In this document: positions 57,307 through 64,000 of the stretch, piece by piece
How positions within the stretch are numbered: position 1 is the first letter of the stretch
Layout of the letters: the number at the start of each line of letters is the position of its first letter
Assembly (NCBI RefSeq): GCF_019457515.1
Contig: NZ_CP080421.1
Span: forward strand, 2,356,001 to 2,420,000
Source of the DNA: Shewanella mesophila
Lineage (GTDB): Bacteria > Pseudomonadota > Gammaproteobacteria > Enterobacterales > Shewanellaceae
Direction of reading: 5' to 3'
Length of the DNA stretch: 64,000 bases
Made by a program: the position numbers and the translations under genes
The notes under the pieces: model-generated
What the model saw: the letters and a program-made list of their open reading frames with translations, nothing else
Told to the model about the DNA's origin: nothing
Database searches by the model: none

Positions 57307-58353
57307 ATGGGTCAGCAGAAGTTAACTATTGCCGAGCGACTAGCACGTCCAGAACTACTGACGCTGCAGCCCTATCAGTCTGCGCGCCGCATTGGAGGTG
57401 AAGGTCAAATTTGGATCAATGCCAATGAGTCGCCTTTTAACAACAGTGATGTCGATAATCTCAACCGTTACCCTGAATGTCAGCCACCAGCGCTCATTAA
57501 CGCCTATGCGCAATACGCCCAAGTGCGCAGTGAGCAAATCATCACCAGTCGCGGCGCCGATGAAGCTATCGAGCTGTTAATCCGCACATTTTGCGTGCCG
57601 GGCAAAGATAGCATCGCCTGTTATGGGCCGACCTATGGCATGTATGCCATTAGCGCCAAAACCTTTAATGTCGGCGTTAACGCCCTGCGCCTCAATGATG
57701 AGTATCAACTGCCAAATGATATCGCAGAGCAAGTTAGCGATGCCAAGCTAGTGTTTATTTGTAACCCCAACAATCCAACTGGTACTGTCATTAGCCCACA
57801 GGTAATAGCACAGGTTATCGCAAAGCTGCCTGATGCACTCGTTGTTGTCGATGAAGCCTATATTGAGTTTTGCCCCGACTATAGCGTTGCCAACCTTATC
57901 GACCAGTTTGACAACCTTGTGGTGCTGCGCACCTTGTCCAAAGCGTTTGCGCTGGCTGGCGCGCGCTGTGGCTTTATGCTTGCCAATGAGATGATCATTG
58001 AGATGGTGATGCGAGTCATCGCGCCCTACCCTGTGCCTTTGCCTGTATCCAACCTTGCTTGCGAGGCGCTCAGTCCACAAGGGATAGACACAATGAAACA
58101 ACAGGTTAGTCAACTTAAACAAAATGGTTTACGACTCAGTGAAGCCTTGCTGCGCATCGGCGCTCAAGTCCTGCCCGCCAATGGCAACTTTGTACTAGCG
58201 AACTTTGACAATGTCACCGAGATCCAAAACAAACTTAAACGAGGTGGCGCCGTCGCGCGGGCCTATAAAGATCCCGCCCTTGCCAACAGCATTCGCTTTA
58301 GTTTTGCCAGTGATGAACAAACGGATACGTTAATCAAACTGCTTGTCGATTAA
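57307..58353 (+). CDS. hisC: histidinol-phosphate aminotransferase
   Basis: PLP-dependent aminotransferase (348 residues) forming histidinol phosphate. Visible motifs are WINANESPFNN, ITSRGADEAIELLIR, FICNPNNPTGT, VVVDEAYIEF and the PLP lysine in TLSKAFALAGARCG. ATG 57307 lies one base after the hisD stop and AAGGA is seven bases upstream; the frame is open further into hisD, which would be a long unnatural overlap. Confidence 0.95.
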   Translation: MGQQKLTIAERLARPELLTLQPYQSARRIGGEGQIWINANESPFNNSDVDNLNRYPECQPPALINAYAQYAQVRSEQIITSRGADEAIELLIRTFCVPGKDSIACYGPTYGMYAISAKTFNVGVNALRLNDEYQLPNDIAEQVSDAKLVFICNPNNPTGTVISPQVIAQVIAKLPDALVVVDEAYIEFCPDYSVANLIDQFDNLVVLRTLSKAFALAGARCGFMLANEMIIEMVMRVIAPYPVPLPVSNLACEALSPQGIDTMKQQVSQLKQNGLRLSEALLRIGAQVLPANGNFVLANFDNVTEIQNKLKRGGAVARAYKDPALANSIRFSFASDEQTDTLIKLLVD

Positions 58354-58434
58354 TCGCTGTGAAGCACAGATATAGACCCATATAACCCTAGCTAGTGGCA
58401 CAGAATAAAAATAGAAATTGAAGGTAGAATCAAG

Positions 58435-59502
58435 ATGAAACAAAAGATCCTTTTTATCGATAGAGATGGCACCATCATCGAAGAGCCGATCACCGACAAA
58501 CAGGTTGATAGTTTGTCCAAGCTGGTATTTGAGCCACAGGTGATCCCCGCGCTACTTAAGCTACAAAAAGCGGGTTATCGACTCGTCATGGTCAGTAACC
58601 AAGATGGATTAGGCACACCCTCATTCCCGAAAGATGATTTTGATGCCCCACAAAACATGATGATGCAAATATTATCCAGCCAAGGTGTGGTCTTCGATGA
58701 CGTGCTTATCTGCCCTCATTTTAATGATGAGAACTGCAGTTGCCGCAAACCTAAACTGGGATTAGTCAAATCTTACCTTTCCGAAGGCCGCGTCGACTTT
58801 ACCGCCTCTGCCGTCATAGGCGATAGAGAAACCGATTTAGGTCTTGCCGATGCCATGGGAATAAAAGGGCTGCAATATAACCGTGAAAGCCTTAATTGGG
58901 GTGCCATTGCCGACGACCTATTGGGCACTAACCGTGTTGCAACGGTCGTGCGCACCACGAAAGAAACCGACATTCGCGTCACCATTGATTTAGATAGTCA
59001 GCAGAAAAGCGACATCAATACTGGCATTGGCTTTTTTGACCACATGCTAGATCAAATTGCCACCCACGGCAGCTTTAAGATGGATGTTAGCGTCGATGGC
59101 GACCTAGAAATTGACGATCACCACAGCGTCGAAGATACCGCCTTAGCCATTGGTGACGCACTAAGACAAGCCCTGGGTGACAAACGCGGTATCGCTCGCT
59201 TTGGCTTTAGCATCCCTATGGATGAAGCTAGTGCATCTTGTTTGCTGGACCTATCAGGACGGCCGTTCATCAAATTTGACGGCCAATTTGAACGTGAAAT
59301 GGTGGGCGAGATGGCCACCGAAATGGTGCCGCATTTTTTCCGCTCTTTCGCCGATGGGCTGCGCTGTACCCTGCACCTATCCACCAATGGCGACAACGAT
59401 CACCACAAGGTCGAAAGTCTGTTTAAAGTGCTTGGTCGCACCCTTAGCCAAGCCGTCAAAGTCGAAGGTGATGCCTTGCCATCAAGTAAAGGTGTGTTAT
59501 GA
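58435..59502 (+). CDS. hisB: bifunctional histidinol-phosphatase / imidazoleglycerol-phosphate dehydratase
   Basis: A 355-residue fusion. Residues 1-165 are a HAD phosphatase ([23 protein letters not shown], a zinc loop [15 protein letters not shown]). Residues about 167-355 are the dehydratase with metal-binding histidines in [27 protein letters not shown] and DNDHHKVES. It supplies steps 7 and 9 of the pathway. The 81 bp gap after hisC is the largest gap in the operon. Confidence 0.96.
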   Translation: MKQKILFIDRDGTIIEEPITDKQVDSLSKLVFEPQVIPALLKLQKAGYRLVMVSNQDGLGTPSFPKDDFDAPQNMMMQILSSQGVVFDDVLICPHFNDENCSCRKPKLGLVKSYLSEGRVDFTASAVIGDRETDLGLADAMGIKGLQYNRESLNWGAIADDLLGTNRVATVVRTTKETDIRVTIDLDSQQKSDINTGIGFFDHMLDQIATHGSFKMDVSVDGDLEIDDHHSVEDTALAIGDALRQALGDKRGIARFGFSIPMDEASASCLLDLSGRPFIKFDGQFEREMVGEMATEMVPHFFRSFADGLRCTLHLSTNGDNDHHKVESLFKVLGRTLSQAVKVEGDALPSSKGVL

Positions 59503-60170
59503 GCAATGATAAAGACAGCACCATTATCATAGACACTGGCTGCGCCAATTTAAGCTCGGTTCGCTATGCTTTTGAGCGCATCGGTGCCGATGTTGAAATT
59601 AGTGACGATTTGGCCAAGATCAACGCCGCTACCCGGGTCGTACTACCCGGTGTGGGTAGCGCTCAAGCGGCTATGGCATCACTTAATGACAAGTCCCTCG
59701 TCGATACCATTAAGTCACTGACCCAACCCGTACTCGGCGTCTGTCTTGGCATGCAGATGATGACCAACTCATCGACTGAGCGCGGTAACTTTGCGGCCCA
59801 AAGCAACACTAACGGTTGTCGCTGCTTAGGACTTATCGACACAGAAATTAGTGATCTCGATAGCCACGGGCTGCCACTGCCGCACATGGGGTGGAACCAG
59901 ATAACGCCAACGGCCCATCCATTATTTGAAGGAATTGCCGCTGGCAGTTACGTCTATTTTGTTCATAGCTACCGCGCGCCAATCAGCCAATACACCATAG
60001 CCCAGAGTGAATATGGTGAAGCTTTTAGCGCTGCGATCGCGAAAGACAATTTTATGGGGGTGCAGTTTCACCCGGAAAAAAGTGCCGCCATTGGCGCTCA
60101 GATCCTGAAAAACTTTATGAAAATGACCAGTAACAGTCTAAATCCACAAAGATCAGAGGTTGCCCAATGA
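59499..60170 (+). CDS. hisH: imidazole glycerol phosphate synthase, glutaminase subunit
   Basis: A 223-residue class I glutamine amidotransferase that feeds ammonia to HisF. The catalytic Cys82 is in GVCLGMQMM, and the His and Glu are in VQFHPEKSA. The start overlaps hisB by four bases (ATGA). Confidence 0.96.
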   Translation: MSNDKDSTIIIDTGCANLSSVRYAFERIGADVEISDDLAKINAATRVVLPGVGSAQAAMASLNDKSLVDTIKSLTQPVLGVCLGMQMMTNSSTERGNFAAQSNTNGCRCLGLIDTEISDLDSHGLPLPHMGWNQITPTAHPLFEGIAAGSYVYFVHSYRAPISQYTIAQSEYGEAFSAAIAKDNFMGVQFHPEKSAAIGAQILKNFMKMTSNSLNPQRSEVAQ

Positions 60171-60904
60171 TTATCCCTGCAATCGATCTTATCGAGGGTC
60201 AAGTAGTACGCCTCTATCAAGGCGACTACAACCAGCAAACAACTTTTGCCTTAAGCCCGCTATCACAGCTGCAATCCTATCAAGCGCAAGGCGCAAAGTG
60301 GCTGCACATTGTCGACCTAACAGGAGCGAAAGATCCCGAACTTAGTCAAACAGCATTGATAGCTGAGCTAGTGAACGGGCTTGATGCCAATATTCAAGTG
60401 GGCGGCGGCATTCGCAGTGAGGCGCAAGTGGCTGAACTACTGGAAATAGGCGTAAAACGCGTAGTGATCGGCTCACTCGCGGTCAAAGACACGGCACTGG
60501 TGCAAAGCTGGTTTACCAAATATGGTAGCGATGCCATCTGTTTAGCACTCGATGTGAACATCAATGAAGTGGGCGAGAAAATCGTTGCCGTGTCAGGCTG
60601 GCAATCGGCTGGCGGTAAAACCTTAGAGTCCTTGGTGGAAGCCTTTAAACCCTATGGCCTAAAACACGCCCTGGTGACCGACATCAGTCGTGATGGCACC
60701 CTGAAAGGCAGTAACACAGAATTATACCAAGAGATCGCTCAGCTTTATCCCGATATTGCATGGCAAGCCTCTGGTGGTATTGCTACTCTCGATGACGTTG
60801 CAGCAGTAAGAGACAGTGGCGCCAACGGTATTATTATCGGCAAAGCCCTGTTAATTGAAAACTTTAGTGTCGAGGAGGCTATCCAATGTTGGCCAAACGC
60901 ATAG
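60167..60904 (+). CDS. hisA: phosphoribosylformimino-AICAR ribotide isomerase
   Basis: A 245-residue TIM-barrel isomerase (ProFAR to PRFAR). [31 protein letters not shown] and [14 protein letters not shown] hold the catalytic aspartates and phosphate loops. Overlaps hisH by four bases. Confidence 0.96.
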   Translation: MIIPAIDLIEGQVVRLYQGDYNQQTTFALSPLSQLQSYQAQGAKWLHIVDLTGAKDPELSQTALIAELVNGLDANIQVGGGIRSEAQVAELLEIGVKRVVIGSLAVKDTALVQSWFTKYGSDAICLALDVNINEVGEKIVAVSGWQSAGGKTLESLVEAFKPYGLKHALVTDISRDGTLKGSNTELYQEIAQLYPDIAWQASGGIATLDDVAAVRDSGANGIIIGKALLIENFSVEEAIQCWPNA

Positions 60905-61659
60905 TCCCCTGCCTCGATGTCCGCGAAGGTAAAGTGGTTAAAGGCGTCCAGTTTCGCAACCATGAAATTGTCGGCGACATAGTGCCACTGGCCTCACGTT
61001 ACGCCCTCGAAGGCGCCGATGAATTGGTCTTTTATGATATCACCGCCAGCGCGCACGATCGGGTTGTCGATAAAAGCTGGGTGAGCCGGGTTGCCGAGCA
61101 GATAGATATCCCCTTCTGCGTCGCAGGCGGAATAAAAACGATTGCTCAGGCGCGAGAAAAGCTTGCCTTTGGCGCCGATAAAATCTCGATAAACTCACCC
61201 GCTTTAAGCGATCCTAGTCTTATCGATCGCCTACAAGATGAGTTTGGCCGCCAATGCATCGTCATTGGTATTGACTCCTTCTACGACGCCGACACCGATA
61301 GCTATAAGGTCAAACAGTTTACTGGGGATGAAGCAGCCACTAAGGATACCCAGTGGTATACCCAAGATTGGGTAGAAGAGGTGCAAAAACGCGGCTGCGG
61401 TGAAATCGTACTCAATGTGATGAATCAAGACGGCGTTCGTCAAGGCTATGATATAAAACAGCTCTCAATGATCAGAGCGATATGTGATGTCCCCTTAATT
61501 GCCTCAGGTGGCGCCGGTACTATGGCGCACTTTAAAGAGGTCTTTGGAGCTGCCAAAGTGGATGCAGCATTGGCTGCCAGCGTGTTTCATAAGGGGATCA
61601 TAGACATTCAAGCATTAAAACGTTACCTACAAGATAATGGCATCCAGATGCGTCTATAA
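60886..61659 (+). CDS. hisF: imidazole glycerol phosphate synthase, cyclase subunit
   Basis: A 257-residue TIM barrel that closes the imidazole ring and releases AICAR to purine synthesis. [15 protein letters not shown] and the IASGGAGT phosphate loop are intact. It overlaps hisA by 19 bases and pairs with HisH. Confidence 0.96.
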   Translation: MLAKRIVPCLDVREGKVVKGVQFRNHEIVGDIVPLASRYALEGADELVFYDITASAHDRVVDKSWVSRVAEQIDIPFCVAGGIKTIAQAREKLAFGADKISINSPALSDPSLIDRLQDEFGRQCIVIGIDSFYDADTDSYKVKQFTGDEAATKDTQWYTQDWVEEVQKRGCGEIVLNVMNQDGVRQGYDIKQLSMIRAICDVPLIASGGAGTMAHFKEVFGAAKVDAALAASVFHKGIIDIQALKRYLQDNGIQMRL

Positions 61660-61689
61660 CCGCAGGCTGATGAGGCTCAAGGATTAACA

Positions 61690-62310
61690 ATGAAAAACAT
61701 AGAAGATTTTTCCAACTTAGCTTGGGATAAACAGCAGGGACTCATTCCTGCCGTGGTACAAAACCACCTTACCGGTAAAGTATTAATGCTCGGCTATATG
61801 GATAAAGCCGCATTAACAAAAACCCTAGACACCAAAATGGTGACCTTCTTTAGTCGCAGTAAACAACGCCTGTGGACCAAAGGTGAAACCTCAGGTAACA
61901 CCCTAGATTTAGTGGCCATCGATTGTGACTGCGACAATGACAGTTTATTAGTGCAAGTGATCCCGAAAGGTCCCACCTGCCACCTCGAACGGGAGAGTTG
62001 CTGGCCCGATGGCGAGGCGCACCCCTTTATCGACAACTTGGCGAACCTAATCAAATCCCGCAAGGGACAAGACGCCAAAAGCAGTTACACGGCTTATCTG
62101 TTCGAACGAGGCACTAAACGCATCGCCCAAAAAGTTGGCGAAGAGGGGCTGGAAACTGCCCTTGCCGCAGCAACCCACGACAAAGAGGAATTGGTTAACG
62201 AAGCCTCAGATCTTATCTACCACCTCTTGGTGCTGCTGGAAGATCAAGAGCTCAGCCTTGCCGACATAACCGCTAATCTGCTCAAGCGCCACAGTCAATC
62301 GAGTCAATAG
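61690..62310 (+). CDS. hisI: bifunctional phosphoribosyl-AMP cyclohydrolase / phosphoribosyl-ATP pyrophosphatase
   Basis: A 206-residue HisIE fusion, steps 2 and 3 of the pathway. The HisI half has the zinc and metal motif [13 protein letters not shown] and CHLERESCW; the HisE half has [20 protein letters not shown]. Last gene of the operon, followed by a strong terminator. Confidence 0.95.
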   Translation: MKNIEDFSNLAWDKQQGLIPAVVQNHLTGKVLMLGYMDKAALTKTLDTKMVTFFSRSKQRLWTKGETSGNTLDLVAIDCDCDNDSLLVQVIPKGPTCHLERESCWPDGEAHPFIDNLANLIKSRKGQDAKSSYTAYLFERGTKRIAQKVGEEGLETALAAATHDKEELVNEASDLIYHLLVLLEDQELSLADITANLLKRHSQSSQ

Positions 62311-62337
62311 CATAGAGTGAGTAGCAAGTCATTGTGC

Positions 62338-62363
62338 GAAGAGCCCATCCGGGCTCTTCTTTA
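62338..62363 (+). terminator. intrinsic terminator of the his operon
   Basis: GAAGAGCCC-ATCC-GGGCTCTTC followed by TTTAT, 27 bp after the hisI stop. Confidence 0.9.
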
Positions 62364-62484
62364 TGCGCCACGTCAGCCACAACCAACAATATCCACCTAA
62401 CATCACAGCGATAATTCATTAAACAAAACACTCTGTTTTTACGTAAGTTATGCAACTGAAAAGACTGTTGCCACCTGTCAGTTC

Positions 62485-62493
62485 TGTTACAAT
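62485..62493 (+). promoter_or_regulatory. extended -10 promoter of purC
   Basis: TGT-TACAAT is a good extended -10 element, 47 bp before the purC ATG. The -35 at 17 bp spacing (CTGTTG) is weak, as usual for extended -10 promoters. Confidence 0.5.
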
Positions 62494-62540
62494 TGCGCCG
62501 TTATCTCATCCTCTAACATTACATAAAAAAATAAAACCCT

Positions 62541-63647
62541 ATGAATCAATCAAACAAAGTTTTAGCCGTTAATGACGACCTACCTATCCGTACCGATAAG
62601 CCGGTACACTCAGGTAAGGTCCGCAGCGTATATTGGTTAACCGCAGAAGACAGTGCCCGTCTTATCGAGCAAAAAGGCTACGATGTGCCTGCCGATACCC
62701 CGCTGGCCATCATGGTGATCAGTGACCGTATCTCAGCCTTTGACTGCATCTGGCAGGGTGAAAATGGCCTCAATGGCGTGCCAGGAAAAGGGGCGGCGCT
62801 TAATGCTATCTCAAACCATTGGTTCAAACTGTTTAAAGAGAAAGGGCTAGCCGATAGTCATATTCTCGATGTACCGCACCCATTCGTATGGATCGTACAA
62901 AAAGCACAACCTGTAATGGTTGAAGCGATTGCAAGACAATATATTACCGGTTCAATGTGGCGTGCATATAGCAAAGGTGAGCGTGATTTTTGTGGTATCA
63001 CGCTCCCAGAGGGGTTAGAGAAAGATCAGAAGCTTGAAGAAGTGCTGATCACTCCGTCAACCAAAGGTGTGTTAACCGGCCTTGAAGGCGTCCCGGAAGC
63101 GGATGACGTCAACGTCTCGCGCGCCGATCTTGAGCGTCACCTAGCGGGCTTCAACTTCCATAGCGAAGACGATATCGACCTGTACGAAAAGCTGTTAAAA
63201 GAGGGCTTTGCAGTGATCAGTGACGCCCTCGCAGAACAAGATCAAATATTTGTCGATACCAAGTTTGAATTTGGCTACGTAAAAGATGCCAGCGGCCAAG
63301 AGAAGCTTATCTACATGGATGAAGTCGGCACACCTGATTCATCACGTATTTGGGATGGTGAAGCTCGTCGCAACGGCAAGATCGTTGAGAAATCAAAAGA
63401 GGGCTTCCGCCAGTGGTTGCTGAACCACTTCCCTGATCCTGATATTTTACTCAACAAAGAACGTATGCCCGAACGTTTTGCCCTCGCACGCGATAATAAG
63501 CTGCCGACAGATGTGATGATGGATATCTCAAATACCTATGTTGGAATAGCAGAAACCATAATAGGCAAAAAACTCGTCTTAAGTGACAATCCGCGTCAGG
63601 AAGTGATTGATATCCTACGTGACGAGTATCAACTGATCGTGGAATAG
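62541..63647 (+). CDS. purC: phosphoribosylaminoimidazole-succinocarboxamide synthase, long form
   Basis: A 368-residue SAICAR synthase joining CAIR and aspartate in purine synthesis. Motifs: [10 protein letters not shown] (ATP site), [39 protein letters not shown] and [13 protein letters not shown]. It is about 130 residues longer than enteric PurC and resembles the longer bacterial/eukaryotic ADE1-type form. It starts at ATG 62541. The his and pur pathways meet at AICAR. Confidence 0.95.
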   Translation: MNQSNKVLAVNDDLPIRTDKPVHSGKVRSVYWLTAEDSARLIEQKGYDVPADTPLAIMVISDRISAFDCIWQGENGLNGVPGKGAALNAISNHWFKLFKEKGLADSHILDVPHPFVWIVQKAQPVMVEAIARQYITGSMWRAYSKGERDFCGITLPEGLEKDQKLEEVLITPSTKGVLTGLEGVPEADDVNVSRADLERHLAGFNFHSEDDIDLYEKLLKEGFAVISDALAEQDQIFVDTKFEFGYVKDASGQEKLIYMDEVGTPDSSRIWDGEARRNGKIVEKSKEGFRQWLLNHFPDPDILLNKERMPERFALARDNKLPTDVMMDISNTYVGIAETIIGKKLVLSDNPRQEVIDILRDEYQLIVE

Positions 63648-63695
63648 TTAGTTAAATGAGTTAGGTAATGAGCGAATTAATTTGCCTTAAATGAG

Positions 63696-63734
63696 AAAAA
63701 GCGCAATCGACCTTTTTGGTGATTGCGCTTTTTT
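63696..63734 (+). terminator. intrinsic terminator of purC
   Basis: AAAAAGCGCAATC pairs with GATTGCGCTTTTT; an inner ACC/GGT extends the stem with one bulge. It is followed by a T-run. Confidence 0.92.
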
Positions 63735-64000
63735 ATTGAAATACGATTTAGCATTAGCGAACAAAATAAACAATGAATAAAATTTAATGTCAGGCTCAGT
63801 AGATAAATAATTACTTACAATTAACACATCATCACACCCAACCGATATATTTTACAATTGAAGGTGACTGCTTATTGTTCCACCGCTGTCACCTTGGTTA
63901 TCAAGATGTTACAGCTAGAATACATAAAAAACTTAACTATCAATATATTGCCTGGTTAAATTGAATGCGAAAACGGATTGATACACTCTGTTAACATAGT
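63735..64000. other. gene-free end of the window
   Basis: 266 bp without a supportable gene. An 8 bp dyad AAGGTGAC (63861-63868) / GTCACCTT (63888-63895) with a 19-base spacer may be an operator or hairpin of the next gene. Confidence 0.4.

Noticed and set aside
62441..62460. PurR operator before purC
   Set aside because: ACGTAAGTTATGCAAC only loosely resembles the PurR consensus and is not palindromic.

Overview
The window looks like chromosomal DNA of a marine gammaproteobacterium of the Shewanella type. Reasons are the gene orders fadR/nhaB/dsbB, minCDE-rnd-fadD and tsaB near yoaA, a complete hisGDCBHAFI(E) operon with a His-rich leader peptide, an FNR/EtrA-like box and a CRP-like box, and many envelope and lipoprotein genes close in sequence to enteric homologues. 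I saw no tRNA, rRNA, CRISPR array or transposase gene. The genus is an inference from gene content.

Layout. 1-9 kb: a partial GNAT-like gene, ggt, an Aer-like chemoreceptor, and two exported peptidases (M20 and M3). 9.3-13.6 kb: four tightly packed genes, for an exported cupredoxin, a membrane c-di-GMP phosphodiesterase with a degenerate GGDEF domain, a DUF3034 outer-membrane protein and an exported truncated haemoglobin. 13.8-20 kb: cpdB behind a CRP-like palindrome, a DUF938 protein, an acyl-CoA dehydrogenase and a hexose-6-phosphate mutarotase. 20-33 kb: two AsmA-like envelope lipid-transport loci (ydbH-ynbE-ydbL and tamA-tamB), separated by a universal stress protein and an isoaspartyl peptidase. 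33-36.3 kb: fadR with a FadR-like operator, nhaB and dsbB.

36.4-38.85 kb is an accessory patch. Two divergent copies of a roughly 130-150 bp structured repeat lie in inverted orientation around two hypothetical genes, one for a membrane-anchored protein and one for a DUF4145 protein. 38.85-46.7 kb: ycgN, an MltB-like gene lacking the catalytic glutamate, ycgL, minCDE, rnd, fadD and an alpha/beta hydrolase. 46.7-54.6 kb: an exported methyltransferase-like protein, an M50-like membrane peptidase, tsaB, a GNAT protein, an EamA transporter, ndh and yoaA. 54.7-62.4 kb: the histidine operon with its attenuator. 62.5-63.7 kb: purC of the long form, then a terminator and 266 bp without a gene.

How the genes work together: histidine synthesis (his) and purine synthesis (purC) share the AICAR branch point. 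fadR, fadD and the acyl-CoA dehydrogenase belong to fatty-acid use. ggt, the M20 and M3 peptidases and the isoaspartyl peptidase suit peptide scavenging in the envelope. YdbH/YnbE/YdbL and TamA/TamB serve lipid traffic to the outer membrane. The parts that known pathways explain least are the cupredoxin-EAL-DUF3034-globin operon and the repeat-bounded DUF4145 patch.
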